Assembly (NCBI GenBank): GCA_965267335.1
Contig: OZ253953.1
Coordinates: 3,286,001 to 3,350,000, forward strand
Direction of reading: 5' to 3'
Length of the DNA: 64,000 bases
Source of the DNA: G965267335 sp965267335
Lineage (GTDB): Bacteria; Bacteroidota; Bacteroidia; Cytophagales; JAAEPT01
Part shown: positions 43,553 to 52,815 of the stretch, one piece after another
Numbering within the stretch: the first letter of the stretch is position 1
Layout: each line of letters starts with the position of its first letter
Made by a program: the position numbers and the translations under genes
The notes under the pieces: generated by a model
The model's database searches: none
What the model saw: the letters and a program-made list of their open reading frames with translations, nothing else
What the model was told of the DNA's origin: nothing

Positions 43553-44346
43553 ATGAACTAGACTCGGCCATTCTGGGACTTATACAGGGGCTCACAGAAT
43601 TTTTACCTGTAAGTAGTAGCGGACACCTCGAACTGGGCAAAGAAATACTAGACATTCACCTTAAAGAAAGTCTTCTTTTTTCCATAGTAGTTCACGCTGC
43701 CACAGCGCTAAGTACTATAGTAGTATTTCGAAAAGATATCGCTAAAATTTTTTCCGGGCTGTTTCAGTTTAAATGGAACGAATCCACACAATACGCCTCC
43801 AAAATCATATTATCTATGCTTCCGGTAGTCATTATTGGACTTCTTTGGGAAAAGGAAATAGAGTCTTTTTTCTCCGGTGAAGTACTACTGGTAGGTTGCA
43901 TGTTGATCTTCACGGGGGCATTGCTAAGCTTTACTTATTACAGCAAACCCAGGACCGGAGAGATAAGCTTTTTAAAATCCATTATAATTGGAATCGCGCA
44001 AGCAATTGCCATACTACCTGGCATATCAAGATCCGGAGCCACTATAAGTACCAGTTTAATCCTAGGTATAGAAAAAGAAGCTGCAGCCAGATTTTCTTTT
44101 TTAATGGTGCTGGTTCCCATTCTAGGTGCTGCAGCCAAGAAGACAAAAGATTACCTGGAAATGCCTGCGACATCAGTAGAAACAAATACACTACCATTAG
44201 TCATAGGGTTTATCGTTGCATTCGTTACCGGTGTACTTGCCTGTACCTGGATGATTAAAATTGTAAAAAAAGGCAAACTCATCTACTTTGCTGTCTACTG
44301 CTTTATTGTAGGTATAACTGCTGTCATCTACTCACTGATTAAGTAA
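43549..44346 (+). CDS. uppP: Undecaprenyl-diphosphatase
   Basis: 265-residue polytopic enzyme recycling undecaprenyl diphosphate to the monophosphate carrier for wall and O-antigen synthesis; associated with bacitracin tolerance. The active-site motif is GLTEFLPVSSSGHLEL (E17, H26) and the second motif is LPGISRSGATIS. Seven or eight hydrophobic segments are seen, which suits the family. The start overlaps the DUF3098 stop. truB follows after one base. Confidence 0.95.
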   Translation: MNELDSAILGLIQGLTEFLPVSSSGHLELGKEILDIHLKESLLFSIVVHAATALSTIVVFRKDIAKIFSGLFQFKWNESTQYASKIILSMLPVVIIGLLWEKEIESFFSGEVLLVGCMLIFTGALLSFTYYSKPRTGEISFLKSIIIGIAQAIAILPGISRSGATISTSLILGIEKEAAARFSFLMVLVPILGAAAKKTKDYLEMPATSVETNTLPLVIGFIVAFVTGVLACTWMIKIVKKGKLIYFAVYCFIVGITAVIYSLIK

Positions 44347-44347
44347 T

Positions 44348-45046
44348 ATGTCTGCATTCAACTTTATTGAGGGAGAACGACTCCTCATCAACAAGCCATT
44401 GCAATGGACTTCATTTGATGTTGTAAGGAAAGTACGCAACGCAGTGAAGGTAAAAAAGGTAGGTCATGCAGGAACGCTGGATCCACTTGCTGATGGATTG
44501 ATTATACTTTGCACCGGAAAAAAAACGAAGACCATTAATGATATAATGGGAACAGATAAAGAATATACTGGTGAATTTTTTCTTGGAGCCACAACTCCTT
44601 CTTATGATCTGGAAACAGAAGTAGACAGCACCTACTCAATAGAAGGCATTACTACAGAGCAAATACACAAGGTCGCAGAAGAGTTTACAGGAGAAATAAG
44701 TCAGATTCCTCCAGCTCACAGTGCTATAAAAGTTGATGGAAAACGAGCATATTCACTCGCACGTAAGGGTGAGGACCCGAAATTAAAACCGAGACAAGTA
44801 AAGATTTATGAATTTGAAATTTTAGAGGTAAATTTGCCCACAGTTAAGTTTCGGGTCAAATGCTCGAAAGGCACCTATATCCGAAGTCTGGCAAATGACT
44901 TTGGTAAAAAACTTAACTCAGGAGCATATCTTCAACAACTTACAAGAACTAAAATCGGTGATTTTCGGTTGGAAGATGCATACGAATTGGATGAACTGCT
45001 GGAATTAATTCACAAAGAGCGTGCGAGTATACAGGGGACTAAGTGA
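44348..45046 (+). CDS. truB: tRNA pseudouridine(55) synthase
   Basis: 232 residues. The catalytic aspartate is in VGHAGTLDPLADGLI (D45). Other conserved parts are IPPAHSAIKVDGKRAY and KCSKGTYIRSLANDFGK. It makes psi55 in the T-loop of tRNAs. It is close to family length for Bacteroidota but lacks the C-terminal PUA extension of E. coli TruB. Its 3' end overlaps ribF by 26 bases. Confidence 0.95.
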   Translation: MSAFNFIEGERLLINKPLQWTSFDVVRKVRNAVKVKKVGHAGTLDPLADGLIILCTGKKTKTINDIMGTDKEYTGEFFLGATTPSYDLETEVDSTYSIEGITTEQIHKVAEEFTGEISQIPPAHSAIKVDGKRAYSLARKGEDPKLKPRQVKIYEFEILEVNLPTVKFRVKCSKGTYIRSLANDFGKKLNSGAYLQQLTRTKIGDFRLEDAYELDELLELIHKERASIQGTK

Positions 45047-45944
45047 ATTCAAAACATTGAAAAATGCCGTTGTAACCAACGGAACATTTGATGGTGTGCA
45101 CCTTGGCCACCAAAAAATTTTTCAGCGTCTTCGGGAAGTTGCAGATGCTCATGACGGTGAGACTGTTGTTCTTACATTTTGGCCACACCCTCGCGTGGTA
45201 CTGACTCCTGACAATCACAATCTCCAATTGCTTTCTACTCTCGATGAAAAGGTCGAACAACTCAAGAATTTCGGAATAGACCACCTTATTATCATTGAGT
45301 TCACTAAAGAATTCTCACAGACGCCCTCGAAAGAATATCTCAATATACTGGCAAACACGATCGGAACACAGCATTTGGTAATAGGTTACGATCATAAATT
45401 CGGAAAAGGAAGAGAAGGTAGTTTTGAGTATTTATGCCAGCACGCACCTGAAGTCGGGATCAACGTAGAGGAAATTCCAATGCATGACATTGATAATATC
45501 GGCATCAGCTCTACGCTAATAAGAAAGTCTTTATTATCGGGAGATGTCCCCACCGCAAACGCTCAACTTGGGCGCCCTTATTCAATCTCAGGAAAGGTCA
45601 ATCACGGAGACCAGCTTGGCCGAAAGCTGGGTTATCCCACCGCCAACATTTTGATAGCCGAACCCTTAAAGCTAATACCAGCCAACGGTGTCTATGCTGT
45701 TCATGTAAACGGTGACGGGTTCCAAAGAAACGGTATGTTGAATATTGGTAACCGACCGACAGTGGATGGTTCAAAAGAATCGATCGAAGTTCATATATTT
45801 GACTTCGATAGGGACATATACGATCAGGAGCTTACGATTTCCCTGGTACAAAAAATCCGTAGCGAACAAAAATTTCCAGGTCTTGATGAACTTAAGGCCC
45901 AACTTAGTAACGATAAGCAGCAAGCAATTAAAATACTATCATGA
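45021..45944 (+). CDS. ribF: Bifunctional riboflavin kinase/FAD synthetase
   Basis: 307 residues. A GTG start inside truB gives MRVYRGLSEF, which matches the normal RibF N-terminus; a later start would cut into the nucleotide-binding strand. The FMN adenylyltransferase domain has GTFDGVHLGHQ (21-31) and the ISSTLIRKSLLSGD motif. The riboflavin kinase domain has GRKLGYPTANI and NIGNRPTVDG. It makes FMN and FAD. It is coupled by ATGA overlap to gldC. Confidence 0.95.
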   Translation: MRVYRGLSEFKTLKNAVVTNGTFDGVHLGHQKIFQRLREVADAHDGETVVLTFWPHPRVVLTPDNHNLQLLSTLDEKVEQLKNFGIDHLIIIEFTKEFSQTPSKEYLNILANTIGTQHLVIGYDHKFGKGREGSFEYLCQHAPEVGINVEEIPMHDIDNIGISSTLIRKSLLSGDVPTANAQLGRPYSISGKVNHGDQLGRKLGYPTANILIAEPLKLIPANGVYAVHVNGDGFQRNGMLNIGNRPTVDGSKESIEVHIFDFDRDIYDQELTISLVQKIRSEQKFPGLDELKAQLSNDKQQAIKILS

Positions 45945-46291
45945 GTACAAAAGCATCCGAAATTAAATTCAACGTACAGCTTGATAAGAATAATGTTCCT
46001 GAAAAAATTGACTGGGACGCGACCGACAAACCAGATGACAGTCCATCTGATACTCGCGCCATCATGATTTCACTATGGGATCATAACCTTGTCAACACGA
46101 TGCGTATGGACCTTTGGACTAAGGAGATGACCGTTGATGAGATGAAGCGATTTTACGTGGACTCCATTGGAGGAATGGCTCAAAGCCTGATGGATGCAAC
46201 CGGAGACGAGTTTATGTCAAAAGAGATGCACTCACTTTGCAACAAGCTTGTTAAGCACATTGAAGAAGAAATGAAAGGCAAACAAGGTTAA
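45941..46291 (+). CDS. gldC: Gliding motility protein GldC
   Basis: 116 residues. The sequence carries the GldC pattern: EIKFNVQLDKNNVPEKIDWDA, then IMISLWDHNLVNTMRMDLWT and HSLCNKLVKHIEEEM. GldC is a small soluble protein found with the gliding and type IX secretion systems in Bacteroidota; a homologue of a nitrogen-regulation GldC fold has been proposed, but its reaction is unknown. It is translationally coupled to ribF. The stop shares TTAA with the convergent gene. Confidence 0.9.
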   Translation: MSTKASEIKFNVQLDKNNVPEKIDWDATDKPDDSPSDTRAIMISLWDHNLVNTMRMDLWTKEMTVDEMKRFYVDSIGGMAQSLMDATGDEFMSKEMHSLCNKLVKHIEEEMKGKQG

Positions 46292-46644
46292 GCAATGTTT
46301 CGCTGGTGAACTTCATTATTAATGTAGTTGCAAATCTCATCTTTAAGTAGATGCAGTGCACTCATTGCAAAATCCACCTTAGTTTCGTTGGCTGAAATCG
46401 TTTCAACATTCCGTGGAGCCTCTCCATTTAAGGTTTCTTGTGTTGCTCTGATATCCTGCAAAAGTGTAGAGAGTTCCTCGCGCTGTATTTCTAGCTGTGA
46501 ATGGAAGTCATTCAATTTGCGGTGCTGTTCCGCATTTTGTTCATCAACCATGGCGTCCACGACTATCTTTTCCAAATAGTCGACTTCATTGATCAATGTC
46601 ATTAATTCTGTACTCCAGAGGTGAAATTTATTGATCTCTTCCAT
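46288..46644 (-). CDS. Small helical coiled-coil protein
   Basis: 118 residues, no signal or membrane segment, predicted almost wholly helical. The N-terminal helix is FHLWSTELMTLINEVDYLEKI and a second helical block is LNDFHSQLEIQREELSTLLQDI. It shares size and skeleton (W-x3-L, then E-(V/I), then F-x(3-6)-L-x-I/L) with the proteins at 49507 and 55484 in this window, which may be paralogues. Function is unknown. A perfect 12-base palindrome lies 15 bases upstream of its start. Confidence 0.6.
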   Translation of the reverse strand: MEEINKFHLWSTELMTLINEVDYLEKIVVDAMVDEQNAEQHRKLNDFHSQLEIQREELSTLLQDIRATQETLNGEAPRNVETISANETKVDFAMSALHLLKDEICNYINNEVHQRNIA

Positions 46645-46659
46645 AGGTGGTGATTTTAA

Positions 46660-46671
46660 GTTAATATTAAC
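46660..46671. repeat. Perfect 12-base palindrome upstream of helical-protein gene
   Basis: GTTAATATTAAC is a perfect palindrome, 15 bases upstream of the minus-strand start at 46644. It is a plausible operator, but AT-rich palindromes also occur by chance. Confidence 0.3.
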
Positions 46672-46723
46672 AATATATACGATTACTTAGTCACAAATGT
46701 TTGGTAAAAACACAAAGAAATCA

Positions 46724-47575
46724 TTAAGGTATTCTTTCAAGATATCGTGAACTCATCCATCCATAATAGGCTGCATCCTCCAAGCCGTTTTTTCCCTGAT
46801 GGAAAATAGAATTTTCAACTTCAGCATTTGGCTCCATTAATACGAACCACCACTCTACCCCATCTTCATCTGTCATGCTGGCAAGCACGGTGCCTTTGGA
46901 CAATTTAGGGTACTCAGCTATGATGTTACCTTCTGTACAATATGCAAAATGATCAAAGTTTGGATCATCATTAAACTGAGGATTGCTTCTTAGCCGGTAG
47001 AAGTTATTTTTCACGATAAACTTCTCATTAACATCAAATTCCGAAGGGAACTCAGTCCAATCAATAAAGGCCTCTTTGGAGACTAAAGCATAATACAGCG
47101 TACTGTCTCCATAGACCGCTTCGTATGACTCTACCTGCGATGTTGTCCCATCGCACCCCGGCCTGTCAAGTATTTTAAAAGAAATAGGTTCAAGCGGTTT
47201 ATATCTCCAAATGCTGATCAGTTCCCCATAATACTCGAAAGCGATACGATAAACTTGACAATCCCCTTTAAAAAAAATTGTCTTATCACAACTCTCGCCA
47301 ACATATCCAAAATAGATCAAGTCCTCCTTACCATCTTCATCGTAGTCAATTATATGAAAGTCATCGAGTCCCCAAAAACGCGTCTTAAGCACCTCCTTCA
47401 TGACCGGAATAGCCTTTAGTTTTTCAATTTCTATCCTTTTGATATCATCCGACACATCCTCTTCCCAATCCGACCAATTGAACTCTTCATGGCGCAACAA
47501 CTCAGGTATTGAAGTATACCCAACTGCACAAGAAATAGTAACTAATAGAATTGTTCCAATAATAGTTCTTCTCAT
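46724..47575 (-). CDS. Hypothetical secreted protein, possible lipoprotein
   Basis: About 283 residues from the ATG at 47575; nine further codons are open upstream. The N-terminus MRRTIIGTILLVTISCAVG is a signal peptide with a cysteine (TISC) that could be a lipobox, though the -3 residue is atypical. An FG-GAP/VCBS-like segment is visible (IIDYDEDGKEDLIYFGYVG), which often binds calcium. The rest is beta-rich with aromatic residues (GVEWWFVLMEPNAEV). Family is not recognised. It is divergent from the 110-residue gene across an intergenic region with two palindromes. Confidence 0.55.
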   Translation of the reverse strand: MRRTIIGTILLVTISCAVGYTSIPELLRHEEFNWSDWEEDVSDDIKRIEIEKLKAIPVMKEVLKTRFWGLDDFHIIDYDEDGKEDLIYFGYVGESCDKTIFFKGDCQVYRIAFEYYGELISIWRYKPLEPISFKILDRPGCDGTTSQVESYEAVYGDSTLYYALVSKEAFIDWTEFPSEFDVNEKFIVKNNFYRLRSNPQFNDDPNFDHFAYCTEGNIIAEYPKLSKGTVLASMTDEDGVEWWFVLMEPNAEVENSIFHQGKNGLEDAAYYGWMSSRYLERIP

Positions 47576-47602
47576 GAACCAAATTTGTCGTTTGATATCC
47601 AA

Positions 47603-47658
47603 ATCATATATGATATGTTGCAGCTACAATCCTGAGAAATATCATATTTCAATATGAT
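47603..47658. promoter_or_regulatory. Paired palindromes in divergent promoter
   Basis: ATCATATATGAT at 47603-47614 is a perfect 12-base palindrome. At 47641-47658 the same half-sites recur as ATCATA, six bases, TATGAT. Both lie between the divergent starts at 47575 and 47698. Shared half-sites at two spacings suggest one regulator binding twice. Confidence 0.45.
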
Positions 47659-47697
47659 TCTCCGAATTAGTTTTGACTCAACAAAAAAGTTATAGCT

Positions 47698-48030
47698 ATG
47701 AAAATATCGAAAATCATATTTGTCACATTGTTATTAATACTTCCATTCTCTATCCAAGCTCAAAGTACGGTAGTATTGCAAATCAGCGACATGGATACGA
47801 AAACCAATGAAAAATTAATTTCAGAGTTTGCTAACATTAATGAGATTAACCTGGAGTACAGTTGCGCAAAAAGTGGACTCTATATTTTTAAAGTCAAAGA
47901 GAAACATCTCAGAGAAGAAGAAGATATTAAGGCTTTCTTCAAAAATAAAATCAAAAATTTTCAACCTAAGCTAAATATTGAGTTACTTAACGTCATAATT
48001 GACAAAGAAGACAAAGTTTCCAGTTGTTAA
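47698..48030 (+). CDS. Small secreted hypothetical protein
   Basis: 110 residues with a signal peptide (MKISKIIFVTLLLILPFSIQA). The mature part could form a beta-alpha-beta ferredoxin-like fold (STVVLQISDMDTKTNEKLI, then GLYIFKVKEKHLREEEDIKA), with two cysteines, one at the C-terminus (VSSC). No HMA CxxC motif is present. It lies 7 bases before the beta-CASP gene and so is likely co-transcribed. Function is unknown. Confidence 0.5.
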   Translation: MKISKIIFVTLLLILPFSIQAQSTVVLQISDMDTKTNEKLISEFANINEINLEYSCAKSGLYIFKVKEKHLREEEDIKAFFKNKIKNFQPKLNIELLNVIIDKEDKVSSC

Positions 48031-48037
48031 AATTTAA

Positions 48038-49417
48038 ATGAACGTTAGGTTAAAGTTTTTAGGTGGAGCCGGAACTGTTACGGGCTCAAAGTATTTAATT
48101 GAATTAGATAACATTAATGTCCTGGTTGATTGCGGCCTTTTTCAAGGTCCTGGAGATTTCCGAAAACTCAACTGGGATTTGTATCTGGAGGCTGCAGACA
48201 TTGATGCTGTGGTACTTACACACGCTCATCTCGATCACTCTGGTTACTTACCCAAGTTGGTAAAAAGTGGTTTCAGTGGACCTATATATTGTACTGCCGC
48301 AACAGCGGATATTGTTAAGGTCTTATTATTGGACTCTGCCAAGTTACAGGAAGAAGAAGCAAGATATGCACTAAAGAAAGGGTATAGTAAACACAACCCT
48401 CCTCTCCCACTCTACACAATCAAAGACTGTGAAAGAGTTTTTTCCCTACTAGAACCTGTGGATTGGGATGTTAAAATATCCCCGTTTAAGGAATTGAATT
48501 TTAGCTTTCACTATGCCGGGCATATTCTGGGAGCTGCTTCAGCGATGATAGAAGTGAAAGGAAGAAATATGTCAAAAAAACTCCTTTTCTCAGGAGATAT
48601 CGGAAGAAATAACGATCCTATACTCGATGACCCACACAAATTTCAGGAAGCCGACATTGTCTTCATTGAGTCTACTTACGGTAACCGAATTAATCAAAGC
48701 AACGCACAGGAAGAACTTCGTGAGGTTATATCCAGCACCTTCAATGATGGGGGCATGTTAATAATTCCTGCTTTTGCCGTAGGCAGGACCCAATTAATGC
48801 TGTATTACTTATCCCAATTAATGCAGGAAAACAAGATTCAAAAGGTACCCATATATGTAGATAGTCCAATGGCGGTTGAGGTTACCAACATATATAAGCA
48901 GCACGCAGCCTTACTCAAAGACAGTGACATTTCATTTCTTGAATACCCAAACATCCACTATTGTAGTTCGCGTGAAGATTCGCAAAAACTTAACCAAAAA
49001 AAGGATTTTTGCATATTGGTCTCAGCGAGTGGTATGTGTACAGGAGGTCGTATTTTACACCATTTATACCATCATCTACCCAATAAAAAAGACCACATAC
49101 TATTTGTCGGCTACCAGGCCGAAGGAACGCGTGGTAGAGCAATAATGTCCGGAGAAACTTCCGTCACAATTTTTGGAGAAAACGTACCAGTTGTTTGTAA
49201 AGTAGACTCTATAAATGGTTTATCTGCCCATGCTGATCAACCTGAGTTGCTGGAATGGTTATCCTCCATCACTGAATCACCCAAATACACTTTTATAATC
49301 CATGGAGAACCTGAAGCGTCTTTAGCTTTAAAGGAAGAAATTGAGCACAAACTCAAATGGAATAATGTAATAATTCCTGCACACCTGGAGACTATCTCGT
49401 TGTTCGAAGGGATTTAA
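48038..49417 (+). CDS. MBL-fold/beta-CASP RNA-processing exonuclease-like protein
   Basis: 459 residues, beta-CASP metallo-beta-lactamase of the YSH1/CPSF type. The metal motif is THAHLDHSGYLP (HxHxDH at 62-67). FHYAGHILGAASAMIEV and LFSGDIGRN complete the first metal site. The beta-CASP motifs A-C are seen as IESTYGNR, VDSPMAVEV and SASGMCTGGRI with GLSAHADQPEL. Such enzymes cleave or trim RNA; the in vivo substrate is unknown. It is co-directional with the preceding secreted gene. Confidence 0.88.
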   Translation: MNVRLKFLGGAGTVTGSKYLIELDNINVLVDCGLFQGPGDFRKLNWDLYLEAADIDAVVLTHAHLDHSGYLPKLVKSGFSGPIYCTAATADIVKVLLLDSAKLQEEEARYALKKGYSKHNPPLPLYTIKDCERVFSLLEPVDWDVKISPFKELNFSFHYAGHILGAASAMIEVKGRNMSKKLLFSGDIGRNNDPILDDPHKFQEADIVFIESTYGNRINQSNAQEELREVISSTFNDGGMLIIPAFAVGRTQLMLYYLSQLMQENKIQKVPIYVDSPMAVEVTNIYKQHAALLKDSDISFLEYPNIHYCSSREDSQKLNQKKDFCILVSASGMCTGGRILHHLYHHLPNKKDHILFVGYQAEGTRGRAIMSGETSVTIFGENVPVVCKVDSINGLSAHADQPELLEWLSSITESPKYTFIIHGEPEASLALKEEIEHKLKWNNVIIPAHLETISLFEGI

Positions 49418-49506
49418 CTGACTAAAATCAGGTTTCCTCTTGACTTGACTCAAAATTATTTTGTGATACTTCAGAGATATTTGTTAAAACGATAAATACA
49501 ACAAAT

Positions 49507-49875
49507 ATGAAGGTTGCAATTAAAGACAACAGGGTCTCGCTGGAAGAGTTAAAGTATGAACACAAAAACTGGCACAATTGTCTGAACAAGCACAAATATG
49601 AGATTGAGGTGCTCAAAAAACTTATAGACCAAAAAAAAGTCAGTGAGGTAACCAGAGAAAGCGTAGCGAGAAGTCTAGGCTCAGTTATCTTAAAAATCAA
49701 TCAACTTATAAATCAAATTGCAGCGAAAGAAGGAATATTTGAGCAATACCCATTGAGCTACCAAATGAGTCAGGATGATATGCTTTACCTGGATCATTTG
49801 GAAATACTTGAAAAAATAAATAATCTACAGGAAGAATTTATCGTAATTAAACAGAGCACCTTACACATTGCATAA
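49507..49875 (+). CDS. Small helical protein
   Basis: 122 residues, predicted helical, no membrane segment. The N-terminus reads LEELKYEHKNWHNCLNKHKY then EIEVLKKLIDQ; a central helix is LGSVILKINQLINQIAAKEG. It shares the W...L...HxxEI layout with the gene at 55484 and more loosely with 46288. The H-x-x-E pair could be structural or metal-binding; only sequence is available to judge. It is 89 bases after the beta-CASP gene and 2 bases before the fructosamine kinase. Confidence 0.6.
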   Translation: MKVAIKDNRVSLEELKYEHKNWHNCLNKHKYEIEVLKKLIDQKKVSEVTRESVARSLGSVILKINQLINQIAAKEGIFEQYPLSYQMSQDDMLYLDHLEILEKINNLQEEFIVIKQSTLHIA

Positions 49876-49877
49876 AA

Positions 49878-50774
49878 TTGTCAGTTGATCAAATACCAGC
49901 TTCTCTTCAAAGCAAACTTGTCGAAGTTCTTTCAAAAACGACAGACAAGCCAACAACAATTCAAGGTTTTCAAGGGACCCGTGGCGGGCACATTAACAAT
50001 TGCGGTATACTTGACACTAATGTAGGTCAGCTATTTATAAAATGGAATGCTGCTGCTCGCCATCCGGAAACTTTTAGACAAGAGTCAGTTGGCCTCAAAG
50101 AAATAGCGCAATCTAATTCTGTCAAAACGCCAAAAGTATGGTGTCACGGATCCGATGGAGTTCACGATTTCCTTATCCTGGATTACATCCAGAAAAATTC
50201 ACCCAATGAGGCCTTTTGGAACAACTTGTCGCTTGGCCTCGCCAAACTACATAACAGCACCAGTGATCAATTTGGTTTCAAGGCCGACAACTACTATGGC
50301 CACCTCAAGCAAAACAACAGTCTATCGCAGGATTGGTGGACTTTTTATCTTCAGCAGCGTCTCGTTCCTGTCATGAATATTGCTATTGAAAAAGGACTAT
50401 TCCCCAGTTCATTTCTTAAAAAACTGAACCATTGGACTGCCCATCTTATGGAAAGTGAATTAACACCTAAACAACCGGGTCTTATACATGGGGATTTATG
50501 GAGTGGTAATCTAATCTGTGGAGAAGGTAACATTCCTTATATCATTGATCCGGCCGTTTATTATGCAGACCCAAGAGTAGAAGTAGCCTATATGCTTAGG
50601 TTTGGTAACTTTCCCGAAACATTGTTCCAACAGTATTATCGAATCACGGAAACGCCTCCAATATCTGATCAACTGAGGGATTGGTATAACCTGTACCCTA
50701 TTCTAATCCATGCCATAGCATTTGACAGGACCTACCAGAATGAGGCCCGTGAAATCATCCTAAAGTATTCCTAG
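49878..50774 (+). CDS. Fructosamine kinase family protein
   Basis: 298 residues starting at TTG, two bases after the preceding stop; no ATG is available before the conserved region. The APH-like kinase fold has the catalytic loop LIHGDLWSGNLI (H204-G-D206) and the metal motif IIDPAVYYADPRVE. The N-terminal GTRGGHINNCGIL is a phosphate-loop equivalent. Fructosamine/ribulosamine kinases phosphorylate Amadori products so that proteins are deglycated. Its operon partner is the small helical protein. It shares a CTAG stop overlap with D-LDH. Confidence 0.87.
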   Translation: MSVDQIPASLQSKLVEVLSKTTDKPTTIQGFQGTRGGHINNCGILDTNVGQLFIKWNAAARHPETFRQESVGLKEIAQSNSVKTPKVWCHGSDGVHDFLILDYIQKNSPNEAFWNNLSLGLAKLHNSTSDQFGFKADNYYGHLKQNNSLSQDWWTFYLQQRLVPVMNIAIEKGLFPSSFLKKLNHWTAHLMESELTPKQPGLIHGDLWSGNLICGEGNIPYIIDPAVYYADPRVEVAYMLRFGNFPETLFQQYYRITETPPISDQLRDWYNLYPILIHAIAFDRTYQNEAREIILKYS

Positions 50775-51781
50775 CTAACGCTCTGCCATTCCACCAGGTC
50801 ATTAGGACAATGCTCACCACTATAAAAATTAATAAGGTTAGCGACCGTAGTATCAGCAATATTAGTTAGTGCAGTACTCGTCAAAAAAGCCTGATGGCTG
50901 GTAATCAAAACATTCTTAAACGTCATCAACCTTGATATCTGCTCATCCTGTAATGCATTTAGGTCAGAGTGATCCTCAAAAAACAACCCTGACTCCTCTT
51001 CGTACACATCAAGTCCCAGATAGGCAATCTTGCCGGTCTTCAATGCATTAATGACGTGCTTGGTATTGATCAGGCCTCCCCTGCTTGTATTAATCAACAT
51101 CACTCCATCCTTCATCTTAGAAATGGTTTCCTCATTGATCATATGATGCGTTTTAGCTGTGAGTGGTACATGTAGAGAGATAATATCTGAAGTTGATATA
51201 ACATCATCCAGATCAGCATAAGAAACGTTTTGCAGCTGCATCAACTCACTGTCCTGTTCCAAATCATTAATCAATATCGTGGCACCAAACCCGTTGAGTA
51301 TATGCACAAGCGCACCCCCAATCTTACCTGCACCAATCACACCAACCGTTTTTCCGTGGACATCAAATCCTACCAGTCCATCAAGCGAAAAATTGAGTTC
51401 TTTAATACGATTATGCGCTCGGATTATTTTTCGATTCAAAGTCATTATAAGTGCAATAGTATGCTCAGCAATGGCATAGGGTGAGTATTCAGGACAATTG
51501 GCGACCCTGACACCTAATTCTCCGGCTCTGATAGTATCGATTTGATTATGCCCTGCGGACCGAGTAACAATATACTTTACACCAAGTTCATTCAATTGTT
51601 CTACAACTTCCCTGTTGCAATTGTCATTAACAAAAATGCAAACGCCATCAAACCCCTTGGCCAACTGAACCGTTTTGGGACTCAGGGGCACCTGGAAAAA
51701 TTCAAGATGAATCTCCGGTGAACACGCATTGATCAAATAATCCTTTTCGAACTTGTGCGTACTAAATACTGCGACCCTCAT
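50771..51781 (-). CDS. D-lactate dehydrogenase-like 2-hydroxyacid dehydrogenase
   Basis: 336 residues with the LdhA-type NAD domain (GVIGAGKIGGALVHIL). The catalytic arginine is in INTSRGGLINT and the histidine in TSHQAFLTSTALTNIADTT, which matches fermentative D-lactate dehydrogenases rather than SerA. It would reduce pyruvate to D-lactate to restore NAD under oxygen limitation. The substrate range remains to be shown. Its start is 2 bases from the stop of the upstream universal stress gene, so the two form an operon. Confidence 0.88.
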   Translation of the reverse strand: MRVAVFSTHKFEKDYLINACSPEIHLEFFQVPLSPKTVQLAKGFDGVCIFVNDNCNREVVEQLNELGVKYIVTRSAGHNQIDTIRAGELGVRVANCPEYSPYAIAEHTIALIMTLNRKIIRAHNRIKELNFSLDGLVGFDVHGKTVGVIGAGKIGGALVHILNGFGATILINDLEQDSELMQLQNVSYADLDDVISTSDIISLHVPLTAKTHHMINEETISKMKDGVMLINTSRGGLINTKHVINALKTGKIAYLGLDVYEEESGLFFEDHSDLNALQDEQISRLMTFKNVLITSHQAFLTSTALTNIADTTVANLINFYSGEHCPNDLVEWQSVS

Positions 51782-51782
51782 T

Positions 51783-52694
51783 CTAAAGCTGCTTTAAAGC
51801 CTTCCAGATACCCATTGTCTTATCTTTCTTTTTTACAATCAGTATAGGAACACTAAGATTTTGGCTGATCAATTGCTCGGTAACACTGCCCAACAACAGG
51901 GCAGACATACCTGTTCGCCCTCGGGCTCCAATAATAACAAGGTCAGCACTTTCAGAAACAGCAGACTCCTTAATTTTATGTCCCAACCTGTCATGATCGT
52001 TCAATGTAAACACAGGGCTTACTTTTACGCCATCCGTCTCGATTCCTTCAATAAACTCGGCATAATCATCCTTGGCGTGCCCTTTCATAATGTCAGCAAA
52101 CTCCTCGAAGCTTTTACCTATCTTACTGTAGCCCATTGGCACCTCATAAATGTGCTGGCATAAAACTTCCGCATTACATTGTGATGCAATCTGAATCGCT
52201 ATATCAAGAGCCAACCTGGAATAATCAGAAAAATCCACAGAAACCAAGATCTTCTTGATCTCAGTTTTTACCTTTTCGGGCACTAATATGATATGGCTGC
52301 TACATTTCCGAGCTAGTTTGTTGGGAACGACTCCACTAAAGCCACTTTTCACCTTCTTGCCAACCACGAGTAGATCAACGTCATCATCATGAGATTTCTC
52401 AAGAATTTCAGTAAGCGGATCACCCGAAAGTACTTCGTACTTCATATCAGTACCGACAATATTGAAACCTTCAGTCTTTTCGACCATTTCTTCGATGGTG
52501 GCACTTTCTACGGAGTCCTCCAAGTCAGGAAACTCCTCAAGTACTGCCTTGGGCACATTGAGGTGCTTTTGCACATAAACAAACTCAATCTTATCTGGCC
52601 TGAGCAATAAGTTGAGGGTTTTGGTATAATTGATTAGGTCACTATCCATAGCCGATAGATCAAGGCCAACCATTATCTTTTTTACTTCTGACAT
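51783..52694 (-). CDS. Universal stress protein (two UspA domains)
   Basis: 303 residues made of two tandem UspA domains. The second has the ATP-binding motif VIIGARGRTGMSALLLGSV followed by a hydrophobic ending. The first (MVGLDLSAMDSDLINYTKTL and LLVVGKKVKSGF) is more diverged. USPs in this window may act under energy or oxygen stress. It is the first gene of the usp-ldh pair and is divergent from the PAS kinase; a + strand TAAATTTG (52700-52707) lies in the gap. Confidence 0.87.
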   Translation of the reverse strand: MSEVKKIMVGLDLSAMDSDLINYTKTLNLLLRPDKIEFVYVQKHLNVPKAVLEEFPDLEDSVESATIEEMVEKTEGFNIVGTDMKYEVLSGDPLTEILEKSHDDDVDLLVVGKKVKSGFSGVVPNKLARKCSSHIILVPEKVKTEIKKILVSVDFSDYSRLALDIAIQIASQCNAEVLCQHIYEVPMGYSKIGKSFEEFADIMKGHAKDDYAEFIEGIETDGVKVSPVFTLNDHDRLGHKIKESAVSESADLVIIGARGRTGMSALLLGSVTEQLISQNLSVPILIVKKKDKTMGIWKALKQL

Positions 52695-52699
52695 TTCTC

Positions 52700-52707
52700 T
52701 AAATTTG
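52700..52707 (+). promoter_or_regulatory. Candidate -7 box upstream of PAS kinase
   Basis: TAAATTTG matches TAnnTTTG. The -33 element is unclear. From here the leader to the ATG at 52816 would be about 100 bases and contains a hairpin ACTGAT-TTTT-ATCAGT at 52762-52777. Confidence 0.35.
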
Positions 52708-52815
52708 TTTCAATATTAGTCACTACAAGAAAAGAGTTGTGTGAGGTACATCAAAACGAAAACTGATTTTTATCAGTCTCTTATTCGAATAATCTTTTTT
52801 TATATATTTAGATTC

